Part shown: positions 38,248 through 46,553 of the stretch, piece by piece
How positions within the stretch are numbered: position 1 is the first letter of the stretch
Layout of the letters: each line of letters starts with the position of its first letter
NCBI GenBank assembly: GCA_025210805.1
Contig: JAOAQX010000028.1
Coordinates: 149,391 to 213,390, forward strand
Source of the DNA: Flavobacteriales bacterium
GTDB lineage: Bacteria > Bacteroidota > Bacteroidia > Flavobacteriales > CAJXXR01
DNA: 64,000 nucleotides
Direction of reading: 5' to 3'
Notes under the pieces: generated by a model
Seen by the model: the letters and a program-made list of their open reading frames with translations, nothing else
Databases searched by the model: none
Told to the model about the DNA's origin: nothing
Translations under genes and position numbers: made by a program

Positions 38248-38815
38248 TCGCTTTTTTATCTTCAAAATTTTTCCAATCTCCATCTAGCGATCCATTAGTA
38301 TAATTGGCTTTGGCTTTGATATTTCCACTTGGGTAATATTTTTCAGCTACTCCGTGTAGTTTTCCATTATTATAATGAAAAACCGTACTCAAGGTTTGAT
38401 CTTTGTCATCAAAGTACCAAAGTGCTTTTCCGTGCTTTTCTCCGTTTTTATAAACACAATGCTCTTGAATTCTTACTCCTCCGTTATAGTATTTGGTATA
38501 GTCTCCATCTTTCACTCCATTTTTGTAAGAAACAATCAACTCTCTGCTTCCGTTTCTTGAGAAATGAAATTGTTTCCCATCTAATTCACCATGCTGATAA
38601 TTGTATTGTTTAATAAGATCTCCACGGTTATTGAGTTCCATATACAATCCATGGGCTTGTCCATTTTTGATATTTGCATAAGATTGCACCATTCCCCAAT
38701 GATTATACTCTATTTGTGGTTCACTACTAGCTGTGGTTGGTGTTTCTTTTTGGTTACAAGAAATAGTTCCTAATAATAGGCTTACAAAAGCTATTTTGGT
38801 AAAGATATTTTTCAT
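38240..38815 (-). CDS. MORN-repeat (YwqK-like) lipoprotein
   Basis: A lipoprotein of 191 residues with signal T-I-S-C (lipid cysteine 20). The mature part is a run of MORN_2-type repeats, each with a G-x-x-x-G-x-x-x-x-Y/F pattern, for example N-G-K-L-H-G-V-A-E-K-Y-Y-P-S-G. The family is often named YwqK antitoxin-like, but no toxin partner is seen, so a surface or structural role is as likely. Its start overlaps the stop of the glycosidase fusion by 4 bases. Confidence 0.82.
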   Translation of the reverse strand: MKNIFTKIAFVSLLLGTISCNQKETPTTASSEPQIEYNHWGMVQSYANIKNGQAHGLYMELNNRGDLIKQYNYQHGELDGKQFHFSRNGSRELIVSYKNGVKDGDYTKYYNGGVRIQEHCVYKNGEKHGKALWYFDDKDQTLSTVFHYNNGKLHGVAEKYYPSGNIKAKANYTNGSLDGDWKNFEDKKANE

Positions 38816-41778
38816 TTTTTGAGGCTTAAAAGTTTGTAAAATTCTTCTTGAATTTTGGTTCTAACATCCATTTTGACCAATTTAGTGTTTTTCATGCTAG
38901 GAAAAGTTCTATTGGACAAGAAAATGAATACCATTCCATTTTCGGGTTCAGCCCAAACCATGGTACCGGTAAAACCTGTGTGCCCAAAACTACGTTTACT
39001 GGCTTGTTCACAAGTAGGACCTCCAGGTCCTTCCTCCACTATGGGTTTGTCAAAACCTATGGCACGTCTATTATTTTCGTCGCAAAATTGACAGGCGGTA
39101 AAAGTTTCAATTGTCGATTCTTCAAAATATCTTTTTCCTCCATAATGCCCTTTGTTTAATAGCATTTGCATATACTTTGCAAGATCACGAGCATTGGAAA
39201 ACATTCCAGCATGTCCTCCAATTCCACCTTGCATAGCAGCTCCCATATCATGAACATCTCCCACAAGTGTTTGGTGACGGAAATAGTCGTCTTTTTCTGT
39301 AGGAACAATAGTGTTTTTGGCAAATTTTTCTTTAGGAAGATAAGTTAAATGATCGGCTCCTATTTGAGCAAAAAGCTGATGAGATTCTTTTTTTAATGAT
39401 TTTTTAAATTGCTTTTTTAGAACCCTTTTCATTAAATAGTATCCTAAATCGCTATAACGATATTTTTTCTCGTCTAAAAGTTCAGATTCTGCAATCCAAT
39501 AATCCATAGAATCTAGATAGTTTTTATTCATAAACCATCCTTTTGCAACAGGAATAGTAAAGAGTCCACTTTTTTTCTTTTTATAGATTTTAGAAAGTGG
39601 TTTCTTTGTTTTGGTATCAAGAGTTTTAGCATAAAAAGGAATCCAAGGGCGAAGTCCAGAGGTATGGGCAAAGATTTCTCGAATGGTTAGGTCTTTTTTA
39701 TTCGATTTTTTTAAGAAGGCATCAAGCTTCCCTAATCGATCATCTAATTTGAGTTTTCCTGTTTCTTCTAACTTCATAATAATAGGCATCGTACCTGCTA
39801 TTTTGGTAATAGAAGCAATATCATAAAGGGAAGAAGTTTGTACTTTTTTCTTTTTCTCATAAGTGAAATGCCCGTAGTTTTTCTCAAAAAATACTTTTCC
39901 ATCTTTAGCCACTAAGAGCTGACAGCCAGGAATAGCTTTTTTCTTTATGGCATCGTTTACGATAGAATCTACTTTTGCAAAATCCTTTTTTCGAAGATTA
40001 AAATCTAAGGGTAAACCTTGTTTTAACACATCCAGTTTTTTTGTTTCTATTCCAGCTCCTACTGAGTATTTTTCACTGATTCCCACAGGAAGTTTTCCCT
40101 TTAAGGTTCTTCCTCCAAATAGTGCTTCTGGAACTAGTTTTTGTGCTTCTTTATTATTTTGATAAGCAATTAAAATAGACTGATAACCCGATATTTTTTG
40201 TTTTCTTAAAGCATAAGGATTTGCAAAAAGCACCAAATGTGTTTTTGGATGTTTTGCTAGTTTTTTTAGGGCTTTTTGCTCCGTAGATGTCGTTTTATAA
40301 GGTTTCCAAGGGGAAGCATCAGATTTATGAATACTGAAAATAATTTCTTTGCCTTTATTTTTCTTTAGAAACGCAGGGAGGTTTTTGAAATTTGATGCGT
40401 TGAGATAAAATATAGAAGGTTTTTGATAAAAATTAAAAGCATCCAAATATTGTTTCACTCCATGTTCTTTTCCGCTGATTATAAGAGCGAAATTTTGTTT
40501 TTCAAGAGTTCTAAAAGGAAGAATATTTACTTTGTTTTCTAGTAAAGTCAAAGCATTTTCCATTATTTTTTCTTTTACCCAAGCAGCTTTTTCAAAATCC
40601 ACTTTTTTAAATACTAAAGAATCTTTTTGATGATCTAAACCAATAAAGGTTTTCATTAAAAGTACTTTTAAAACACTTCTATCAAGTTTTTTAAGAGAAT
40701 ATTCACCATTTTGGATTCCCATTTTTACGGTGTCTATCACGGCTTTTACATTTTGAGGTAAAAGAAGTACATCGTTTCCTGCTTTCAGGGCTTCAAGTTC
40801 TAATCTACCATCCACAAGATGATCTTGTACACCACGCATTGCTAAGCCATCTGTCATGGTGAGTCCTTTAAAAGCAAGTTCGTATTTTAAGAGCGAATCT
40901 ACAATATGAGGAGAAACAGATGACGGAAGTTGTTCTTTTTTGGTAATATTCGGGATATTCAAATGCGCCACCATAATAGAACTCATTCCTTGCTGAATGA
41001 GGTATCTGAATGGAATAAGTTCAATAGAGTCTAGTCTATTTCTTGTAAAGGGAAGTTTAGGTAATGTTTTATGAGAATCCATATCGGTATCACCATGTCC
41101 TGGAAAGTGTTTTGCTACGGTAAGAATTTTTTCTTTATCATGCCCTTTCATGTAGGCTGTTCCCTTTTTTGCTACATTCCAAGGGTCTTCACCAAAAGAT
41201 CTTACATTTATAATTGGGTTGTTGGGATTGTTGTTTACATCAATATCTGGAGCTAAATTCATGTGAATTCCAATATTTTTGAACTCTTTTGCCATTTGCT
41301 CAGACGCCATCTCTACGAGTTTGTTATCCTGAACAGCTCCCATGGTCATCATCCATGGATACACAGGCATATTTTCTAGTCGCATAGAAGCGCCCCATTC
41401 TCCATCAATAGAAAAAAGTAAAGGAACTTTAGATAGTTTTTGATATTTTTTCATCAAATATTGCATATCTGGAGTGTTTCCTTTAAAAAAGGTAATTCCA
41501 CCAATGCCATATTTTTTGATCAGATTACTGATTTTTTTTTCTTGCTTCTTGTTTTTTACAGACTCAGAGCGTACAAAACAAAGTTGGGCGATTTTTTCTT
41601 CCAGGCTCATACGATCTATTTGTCCAAGAATAAAATAAGATTCTTGTTGAATAAAGTCGGGTCCATAAGCTGATGCCCAGTCACTTTCAGGAATTTCTGA
41701 AGCAATGGTATGGGGCTTTTGAACCGCATGGATAAAAAGTATCCCAAGGATTAGGATGAATAATATTCTAAATTTCAA
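38812..41778 (-). CDS. GH3 beta-N-acetylhexosaminidase fused to a beta-lactamase-type serine hydrolase
   Basis: A protein of 988 residues with an N-terminal signal or anchor helix. Residues ~50-400 form a GH3 domain with K-H-F-P-G-H-G-D-T and the nucleophile region T-D-G-L-A-M. A GH3 C-terminal domain follows to ~570. Residues ~600-985 are a class C beta-lactamase-like domain with the S-x-x-K motif S-I-T-K at about 654. It may recycle peptidoglycan by removing GlcNAc and acting on stem peptides or esters. Such fusions occur in Bacteroidota; substrates are inferred. Confidence 0.9.
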   Translation of the reverse strand: MKFRILFILILGILFIHAVQKPHTIASEIPESDWASAYGPDFIQQESYFILGQIDRMSLEEKIAQLCFVRSESVKNKKQEKKISNLIKKYGIGGITFFKGNTPDMQYLMKKYQKLSKVPLLFSIDGEWGASMRLENMPVYPWMMTMGAVQDNKLVEMASEQMAKEFKNIGIHMNLAPDIDVNNNPNNPIINVRSFGEDPWNVAKKGTAYMKGHDKEKILTVAKHFPGHGDTDMDSHKTLPKLPFTRNRLDSIELIPFRYLIQQGMSSIMVAHLNIPNITKKEQLPSSVSPHIVDSLLKYELAFKGLTMTDGLAMRGVQDHLVDGRLELEALKAGNDVLLLPQNVKAVIDTVKMGIQNGEYSLKKLDRSVLKVLLMKTFIGLDHQKDSLVFKKVDFEKAAWVKEKIMENALTLLENKVNILPFRTLEKQNFALIISGKEHGVKQYLDAFNFYQKPSIFYLNASNFKNLPAFLKKNKGKEIIFSIHKSDASPWKPYKTTSTEQKALKKLAKHPKTHLVLFANPYALRKQKISGYQSILIAYQNNKEAQKLVPEALFGGRTLKGKLPVGISEKYSVGAGIETKKLDVLKQGLPLDFNLRKKDFAKVDSIVNDAIKKKAIPGCQLLVAKDGKVFFEKNYGHFTYEKKKKVQTSSLYDIASITKIAGTMPIIMKLEETGKLKLDDRLGKLDAFLKKSNKKDLTIREIFAHTSGLRPWIPFYAKTLDTKTKKPLSKIYKKKKSGLFTIPVAKGWFMNKNYLDSMDYWIAESELLDEKKYRYSDLGYYLMKRVLKKQFKKSLKKESHQLFAQIGADHLTYLPKEKFAKNTIVPTEKDDYFRHQTLVGDVHDMGAAMQGGIGGHAGMFSNARDLAKYMQMLLNKGHYGGKRYFEESTIETFTACQFCDENNRRAIGFDKPIVEEGPGGPTCEQASKRSFGHTGFTGTMVWAEPENGMVFIFLSNRTFPSMKNTKLVKMDVRTKIQEEFYKLLSLKK

Positions 41779-41781
41779 TGT

Positions 41782-42354
41782 TTATTTTTTTAAGAAGTCA
41801 ATGAGTTTTTGAACAGCCAAACCTCGATGACTGATTTTGTTTTTTTCTTCCAAAGTGATTTCAGCAAAGGTCTTTTGATACCCTTCTGGTTGAAAAATAG
41901 GGTCATAACCAAAACCATCTTCTCCGCATTTTTCATCCCTGATACTTCCTAGGACTTTACCTTCAAAAAGATACTCTTTACCTTCATGAATATAAGCTAT
42001 TACTGTTCTAAATTGGGCATTTCTATTGTTGTGGTCTTTCAATTTCTCCAAAACCAAAGCCATGTTTTTCTCCGCATTTTTGTCTTCACCTGCGTACCGA
42101 GCCGACAAAACTCCTGGAGCTCCACCTAGGGCTTCAATCTCTAAACCTGTATCATCTGCAAATACTGGAAGTTTAAATTTTTCGGCAAGAAATTGAGCTT
42201 TTAAAAGTGCATTTCCCTCGAGGGTAGGGGAGGTTTCGGGAATATCGTCATTAAAACCAAGATCTTTTAATCCCATCAAATTGATATGATTGGGTAGAAT
42301 TTTGGCTATTTCTTTTATTTTATTTTCGTTTTGAGTAGCAAAAAGGAGTTTCAT
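41782..42354 (-). CDS. rdgB: Non-canonical purine NTP pyrophosphatase (RdgB/HAM1)
   Basis: A protein of 190 residues from the ATG at 42354. Motifs: F-A-T-Q-N-E-N-K at the start, A-D-D-T-G-L-E-I-E-A-L in the middle and F-G-Y-D-P-I-F near the end. It hydrolyses dITP, XTP and ITP to monophosphates. An upstream in-frame ATG at 42375 would add seven residues not seen in the family. It is the first gene of the operon running to bshA; a TAATTTTG element lies on the minus strand at 42373-42380. Confidence 0.94.
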   Translation of the reverse strand: MKLLFATQNENKIKEIAKILPNHINLMGLKDLGFNDDIPETSPTLEGNALLKAQFLAEKFKLPVFADDTGLEIEALGGAPGVLSARYAGEDKNAEKNMALVLEKLKDHNNRNAQFRTVIAYIHEGKEYLFEGKVLGSIRDEKCGEDGFGYDPIFQPEGYQKTFAEITLEEKNKISHRGLAVQKLIDFLKK

Positions 42355-42609
42355 AAATATTTTTTGGTAGTTCAAAATTAATTATTATTCATTAAAGAGC
42401 ATGGAATATTTATTTGGCTTTGCAATATTTAATATTGTTGAAAAACTATTTAAACAAAATCACTTGGCTATTAATCGATACTCAGGCGATCTTAATTGAT
42501 TGTGATTTGCGAGTATAAATTGAAATCCAGCTTCCATTGTTGAAATATTAAACTTTAGATTTTCCCTCTAAGAAGTTCCGAAATGGGTAGATGTCTTTTT
42601 GGTCAGTAT

Positions 42610-42910
42610 AATATTTGATTTTCGTTAAGAATTTCCGACCCGAGGCGGGTAGCCGAACAGATGAACACCAAAATCTATAAACAATTGGTGAATAAGCCTT
42701 GGAGGAAATTTAGAAAATCAAATATGGTTTTTGATTTTTAATCAAAAAATACCTTCCAAAAAGTGCCCTTTTCGAATCACAATGATAATCAATCATTACT
42801 CTTTTCGTTTCTTTTGGGCAAGCAAAAGACCCGAGCGAAGCGAACAGATGAATTCCTTTAAAACAAACAATCATGAATAAATGAAAGTCCAAGCGACAGC
42901 GTCGAAGTTT
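42610..42910. repeat. Non-coding stretch with two copies of a dispersed-repeat-like motif
   Basis: GACCCGAGGCGGGTAGCCGA at 42638, running into ACAGATGAA, resembles GACCCGAGCGAAGCGAACAG at 42829, running into ATGAA. The second is preceded by CTTTTGGGCAAGCAAAA. Spurious frames over such units read like F-A-S-L-G-S-F-A-C-P-K-E-T-K. I take it as a dispersed intergenic repeat, not a gene. The rest of 42381-42913 shows no gene either. Confidence 0.45.
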
Positions 42911-42913
42911 GGG

Positions 42914-43075
42914 TTAGAAATTATTTAGGGAAAACATGCTGATAAGCATTAATTTTTTCTGTATGACTTGAATACAATTTTTCTGAGAATTCTGTTTTCT
43001 TTTAAGTTTTTCTAGTGTTTTATCTTGTGAATCATTTAGTTTAAAATGGATCAATTTTTCAGGGAAAAGTTTCAT
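42914..43075 (-). CDS. Possible small protein, 53 residues
   Basis: An open frame of 53 codons from ATG 43075, starting 13 bases after the zinc-ribbon gene stop. The product is lysine-rich (D-K-T-L-E-K-L-K-R-K-Q) with no signal peptide or domain. Coding is uncertain; it may only be open by chance in AT-rich DNA. Confidence 0.25.
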   Translation of the reverse strand: MKLFPEKLIHFKLNDSQDKTLEKLKRKQNSQKNCIQVIQKKLMLISMFSLNNF

Positions 43076-43088
43076 GAAATATGTTTTT

Positions 43089-43727
43089 TTAAGCCACAGG
43101 TGGCCAAATATTATTTTGATCAACATTCTCAGGATTAAAAACAATCCAATGATGTTCTCCTTCGGGTCTTTTTAAATTGGTTTCGTCCCAACTGAGTGTT
43201 GCTCCATGAAATTCCCCTTTTGGTGTACTAAAAGTGTATTCTATTTTAATGGGATGAACATGGTTGATATGTTGAGAATAATCTGTATAAACTTTGGTGA
43301 TAATCCCTCTAGTAGGTACACCTTTTTGGAGGGAGAAAATTTTAGCATGAGCTCTTTTTAGTCCATTTCTTAGGAGGAAAAATCCAATGATTGGAAAAAT
43401 TATTGTGGGAATAAATAATAAGAAAATTGCTCCGATAATGAAATGAGTATTTTTCCAATATTTCACTTTAGATTCATAAGCAAAGGGTAATTTTCTTGGA
43501 GTTTGAGGAGGCTCTGGAAGCCTTGTGGCTCCAGGAATAGAAGGAAGTTCCCCGCCGCACTTTGAACAGTGTGTATTGAGGTCTCGTCTATTTGAGCTTG
43601 TGCACCATCCGCATTGTAAGACCCAAGGCTCTAGTATTGCAACTGATCCTCCACATTGTTTACAGTACATATCTTCATTATCACATTCGCTTAAACACCA
43701 TTCACATTTTGTAATTCCTTGTTTCAT
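43089..43727 (-). CDS. Zinc-ribbon membrane protein (DUF3592-like C-terminus)
   Basis: A protein of 212 residues. Two short zinc ribbons start it: C-E-W-C...C-K-Q-C (about 8-26) and C-G-W-C...C-S-K-C (about 39-57). A proline-rich linker and a membrane region of one or two helices (about 93-122) follow. The last ~90 residues look like a DUF3592 beta domain: T-R-G-I-I-T-K-V-Y, then I-E-Y-T-F-S-T-P-K-G-E. The function is unknown. It is 39 bases downstream of the serine hydrolase gene. Confidence 0.7.
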   Translation of the reverse strand: MKQGITKCEWCLSECDNEDMYCKQCGGSVAILEPWVLQCGWCTSSNRRDLNTHCSKCGGELPSIPGATRLPEPPQTPRKLPFAYESKVKYWKNTHFIIGAIFLLFIPTIIFPIIGFFLLRNGLKRAHAKIFSLQKGVPTRGIITKVYTDYSQHINHVHPIKIEYTFSTPKGEFHGATLSWDETNLKRPEGEHHWIVFNPENVDQNNIWPPVA

Positions 43728-43766
43728 GTTTTTTGTACTTCTTGATGATCAGTTTAATGCTTGTAT

Positions 43767-44798
43767 CTACCATTTTATACGACAAACTTTTTCTATAAGT
43801 AGATCTATAATAGGATCATTCGCATTATTGCAAAGTAGAACAAAACTCGTATGTGTTTTTTGATCAACAAAAGCATAAGAGATATAACTAATGGTTCTCC
43901 CTGTGTGCCCATATACTGTGCGTTGCCCATATTTTTCTTTAAAGATACTTAATCCAATTTCTGTTTTGCCTATTTTTTGAAAATCTAGCATCTTTTTTAG
44001 AACATCGGTAGAAAGGATTTTCTTTTGAAAAAATAATCCTCTTAAAAAAACATTAACATCAAAAACATCACTAACAATATTTCCAATACCTAAAGAAACT
44101 TGATTGATATTTCTTTTAGGAAGATTGTGTAAATCCTGTTTACCTATGATGGGGTGGGCTAAATTCTTGATGTTTTTTGAGTGATAAGGAAGGGTGTTTT
44201 CTAGGTTCAAAGGATTAAAAATCATCTCTTGAAGAACCGAGCTATAGGGTTTATCTGTAATTTGCTCTATTATTTTTCTTAACAAAAAGAAATTTGAATT
44301 GGAATACTGGTATTGCTTCCCTTTTGGGAAATCTACAGTATCGATCAGGCTCAATAAATAGGTATCTGAAAAATCTTCATTCACTTCAATTAAAGCTTTA
44401 TTTGCCAGTGAAGCATTTACAATGTCTTTAATACCACTGGTGTGATTGAGTAAATGTTTTATTTGGATTGTTGGGTCAATAAATTTATGAGGTTGAATAT
44501 ATTTTCCGATCGAGTCTTGGATGTTTAGCCGTTTTTCTTCATGTAGTTTCAAAATAATGGTAGCGGTAAACATTTTTGTAACACTTCCAATACAAAAACG
44601 ATTTTCAATAGACATTGGCGATTTTTCAAATTCCCAACCTATTTTAGCTGTTTGGATGTTTTTTCCGTTATCAACTAAAGCAACAATTCCATAGTGTGAA
44701 AGTGAGTCCTGATATTCATTAAGGACTTCTTGTAGGTTTTGGGCGAATAAAAGATTTCCTAGACTCAAGGAAAAAATATAAAGTAGCCAGTTTTTCAT
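43767..44798 (-). CDS. Serine hydrolase of the beta-lactamase/class C family
   Basis: A protein of 343 residues with a signal peptide (L-L-F-A-Q cleavage region). Catalytic motifs: S-V-T-K at 72-75, Y-S-N at about 166 and H-T-G near 300. It is probably a periplasmic D-amino-acid peptidase or esterase rather than a drug-hydrolysing enzyme, as is usual for this group in Bacteroidota. The 44799-44970 stretch before it has no gene. Confidence 0.86.
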   Translation of the reverse strand: MKNWLLYIFSLSLGNLLFAQNLQEVLNEYQDSLSHYGIVALVDNGKNIQTAKIGWEFEKSPMSIENRFCIGSVTKMFTATIILKLHEEKRLNIQDSIGKYIQPHKFIDPTIQIKHLLNHTSGIKDIVNASLANKALIEVNEDFSDTYLLSLIDTVDFPKGKQYQYSNSNFFLLRKIIEQITDKPYSSVLQEMIFNPLNLENTLPYHSKNIKNLAHPIIGKQDLHNLPKRNINQVSLGIGNIVSDVFDVNVFLRGLFFQKKILSTDVLKKMLDFQKIGKTEIGLSIFKEKYGQRTVYGHTGRTISYISYAFVDQKTHTSFVLLCNNANDPIIDLLIEKVCRIKW

Positions 44799-44957
44799 GA
44801 AAAAAGTGAGTTTAACGAGAATTTTTGATGGTTGCTAATATAGGTTATTTTAGATCTAGGGCAAAACCCATTTACCAGAATATTCTTTTACGCTATTTAC
44901 CGATTACTTGATACAAATACTTATGTTACTGTATTTATAGTTGATTTTTAATAATAT

Positions 44958-44978
44958 ACCATTAACACCGTTAATGGT
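44958..44978. terminator. Hairpin at the end of the 44971 fragment
   Basis: ACCATTAAC (44958-44966) pairs with GTTAATGGT (44970-44978) around a 3-base loop. It overlaps the stop of the small fragment and may terminate the TPR transcript on the minus strand. Confidence 0.45.
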
Positions 44979-45120
44979 TTTGTTTCTGTTTTTCTATTAT
45001 TTCTTTTCCGAAATCTTGGCTTAGTTCAACAATTAAACCAGAATAATTACAGAAATATATTTGACTGGTGTATTCACCCTCTTTTACTTTTTTTGGAATA
45101 TCTTTTAATAACTAGATCAT
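44971..45120 (-). pseudogene. Small gene fragment overlapping the TPR gene stop
   Basis: On the minus strand an ATG at 45120 overlaps the TPR stop (ATGA), but its third codon is TAG. The same frame then stays open for 46 codons to TAA at 44971-44973, reading L-L-K-D-I-P-K-K-V-K-E-G and S-Q-I-Y-F-C-N-Y-S-G-L-I-V-E. The protein-like content suggests a small partner gene inactivated by one nonsense change. Family unknown. Confidence 0.4.
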
Positions 45121-45989
45121 ATCCCATTGTAGTCCATTTTTATTTTTTTCATTAATAGCTCAATTTCGTCATCAAATTTTTCTTTATAACCCAATTCAGA
45201 AGCTAATTCAAAATGCTCTATTGCTTTTTTAAAATCTCCCATTTCCATGAATATAATTCCTCTATTTTTATAAGCATACGAATTCGAAGGGTCAATATTC
45301 AGTGCCTTATCTATATCTTCTTGCCCTCTTTCAGTTTCTCCTAATTTGTATAAACAAAATCCCCTATTGTTATATGAATATGCAAATTCGGGTTGTAATT
45401 CAATAGCATGATTAAAATAGGAAATTGCTTCTTGATAATTTCCGCTTTTTGATAATGCGTACCCTATATTATTGTACAAATATCCATTCTGAGTGTCTTG
45501 TTTTACTAATCTATTAAAAAATTTGATGGCTTCTTTGTATTCTCCCAATTCTAAGTATGCAGTTGCAATATATTCTAAACCATAAGGATCTTCTGCATCA
45601 AAATCAAGAATCTTTATTGCATATTTTATTACATCATCATAATTTTTAATCATCAAGTTTACATAAGCATAATTTGAAATGTACTCGATATTTTCGCCAT
45701 GGATCTCAATAGCTTTTCGAATATTGATTTTAGCCTTCTCAAATTCATTTTTTTCAAGATAGATTAATCCTCTATTATGAAAAGCACTATGATTATTGGG
45801 GTCGTTTTCAACTGCTTTATCAAAATCAGAAATAGCATTCTCAATATTTAGCATCGAAAAATAACATAATCCTCGACCTTCAAATGCTTCTGAGTTTAAA
45901 GGGTCTTTTTCAATAGTTTTATTGAAATATTTAATTGCCTTCTCAAACTCTCCGTTTATATAAAAGCTATTTGCGATTTCTAACTCCAT
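45117..45989 (-). CDS. Tetratricopeptide-repeat protein
   Basis: A protein of 290 residues made almost entirely of about eight TPR units of 34 residues, for example A-I-S-D-F-D-K-A-V-E-N-D-P-N-N and A-I-S-Y-F-N-H-A-I-E-L-Q-P. There is no signal peptide, so it acts in the cytoplasm, presumably as a scaffold. The partner is unknown. It lies between an immunity-like gene and a broken small gene. Confidence 0.85.
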   Translation of the reverse strand: MELEIANSFYINGEFEKAIKYFNKTIEKDPLNSEAFEGRGLCYFSMLNIENAISDFDKAVENDPNNHSAFHNRGLIYLEKNEFEKAKINIRKAIEIHGENIEYISNYAYVNLMIKNYDDVIKYAIKILDFDAEDPYGLEYIATAYLELGEYKEAIKFFNRLVKQDTQNGYLYNNIGYALSKSGNYQEAISYFNHAIELQPEFAYSYNNRGFCLYKLGETERGQEDIDKALNIDPSNSYAYKNRGIIFMEMGDFKKAIEHFELASELGYKEKFDDEIELLMKKIKMDYNGI

Positions 45990-46033
45990 CCTCTTTTTAA
46001 AAGTAATGCTTGTGCATATAGTGCCACCCTTTT

Positions 46034-46405
46034 TTATCTAATTTTGATTAGTTCTCCATCATTAAATCCAGTTGTGATGGCTTGTGCGTTTTTTAATAAG
46101 GTTTTGTTAAAAACACCCTCTTGCTCCATCTCAACGAATACACCTTTACACAGGTTTAATATCGTTTTAGGTGAAGCATTTTGAATATTTTTTGGTAATT
46201 CTAAGTATCTATAAGACTTTGTAGGAGGTTCTAAACAAGCCCAATCATCATTGTCTTCTGAATATTCAAAGGCACCTACAAGGTATAGGGTGAAGTTGTC
46301 TTCATCATTCTTAAAGAGCCCTAAATTAAAAGCCAATACAGAAGCGGGAGGAACTCCATCATTTTTTTCAATAAAAAAAAGCCAGTTTAGTATTTCTTCT
46401 TTCAT
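46034..46405 (-). CDS. Hypothetical protein, immunity-like
   Basis: A soluble acidic protein of 123 residues without signal. It contains L-Y-L-V-G-A-F-E-Y-S-E-D-N-D-D-W-A-C, a pattern I recall from uncharacterised small proteins often found beside polymorphic toxins, but I cannot assign a named family. The TPR gene follows 45 bases after its stop. Function is not inferred further. Confidence 0.55.
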   Translation of the reverse strand: MKEEILNWLFFIEKNDGVPPASVLAFNLGLFKNDEDNFTLYLVGAFEYSEDNDDWACLEPPTKSYRYLELPKNIQNASPKTILNLCKGVFVEMEQEGVFNKTLLKNAQAITTGFNDGELIKIR

Positions 46406-46446
46406 ATTCTCTCAGAGTTTCCACAAAACTACGTTTTTCAAATTTT

Positions 46447-46514
46447 ATACCGATGCATTACTAAATGACCTCGTTACTTCATTTGTATAGTTGCTTTTTA
46501 GTATGCATCGGTAT
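46447..46514. repeat. Inverted repeat before the 46034 gene
   Basis: ATACCGATGCA (46447-46457) is repeated inverted as TGCATCGGTAT (46504-46514), with 46 bases between. It lies between the CotH gene and the immunity-like gene. It could be a large stem-loop, a bidirectional terminator or the ends of a tiny mobile remnant; no coding content lies between the arms. Confidence 0.5.
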
Positions 46515-46553
46515 TTAAGCATAGAAAACTTATATTAGTGCTGTAGTAAGGTG

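Noticed and set aside
38240..38815. Toxin-antitoxin system (YwqK antitoxin)
   Set aside because: The name comes from homologues; no toxin gene is adjacent, and the protein is a MORN-repeat lipoprotein in a cell-wall and metabolism operon.
42710..42892. A 60-codon minus-strand frame in the gap after rdgB
   Set aside because: It lies inside the dispersed-repeat-like unit and its translation is the kind of spurious product such repeats give.
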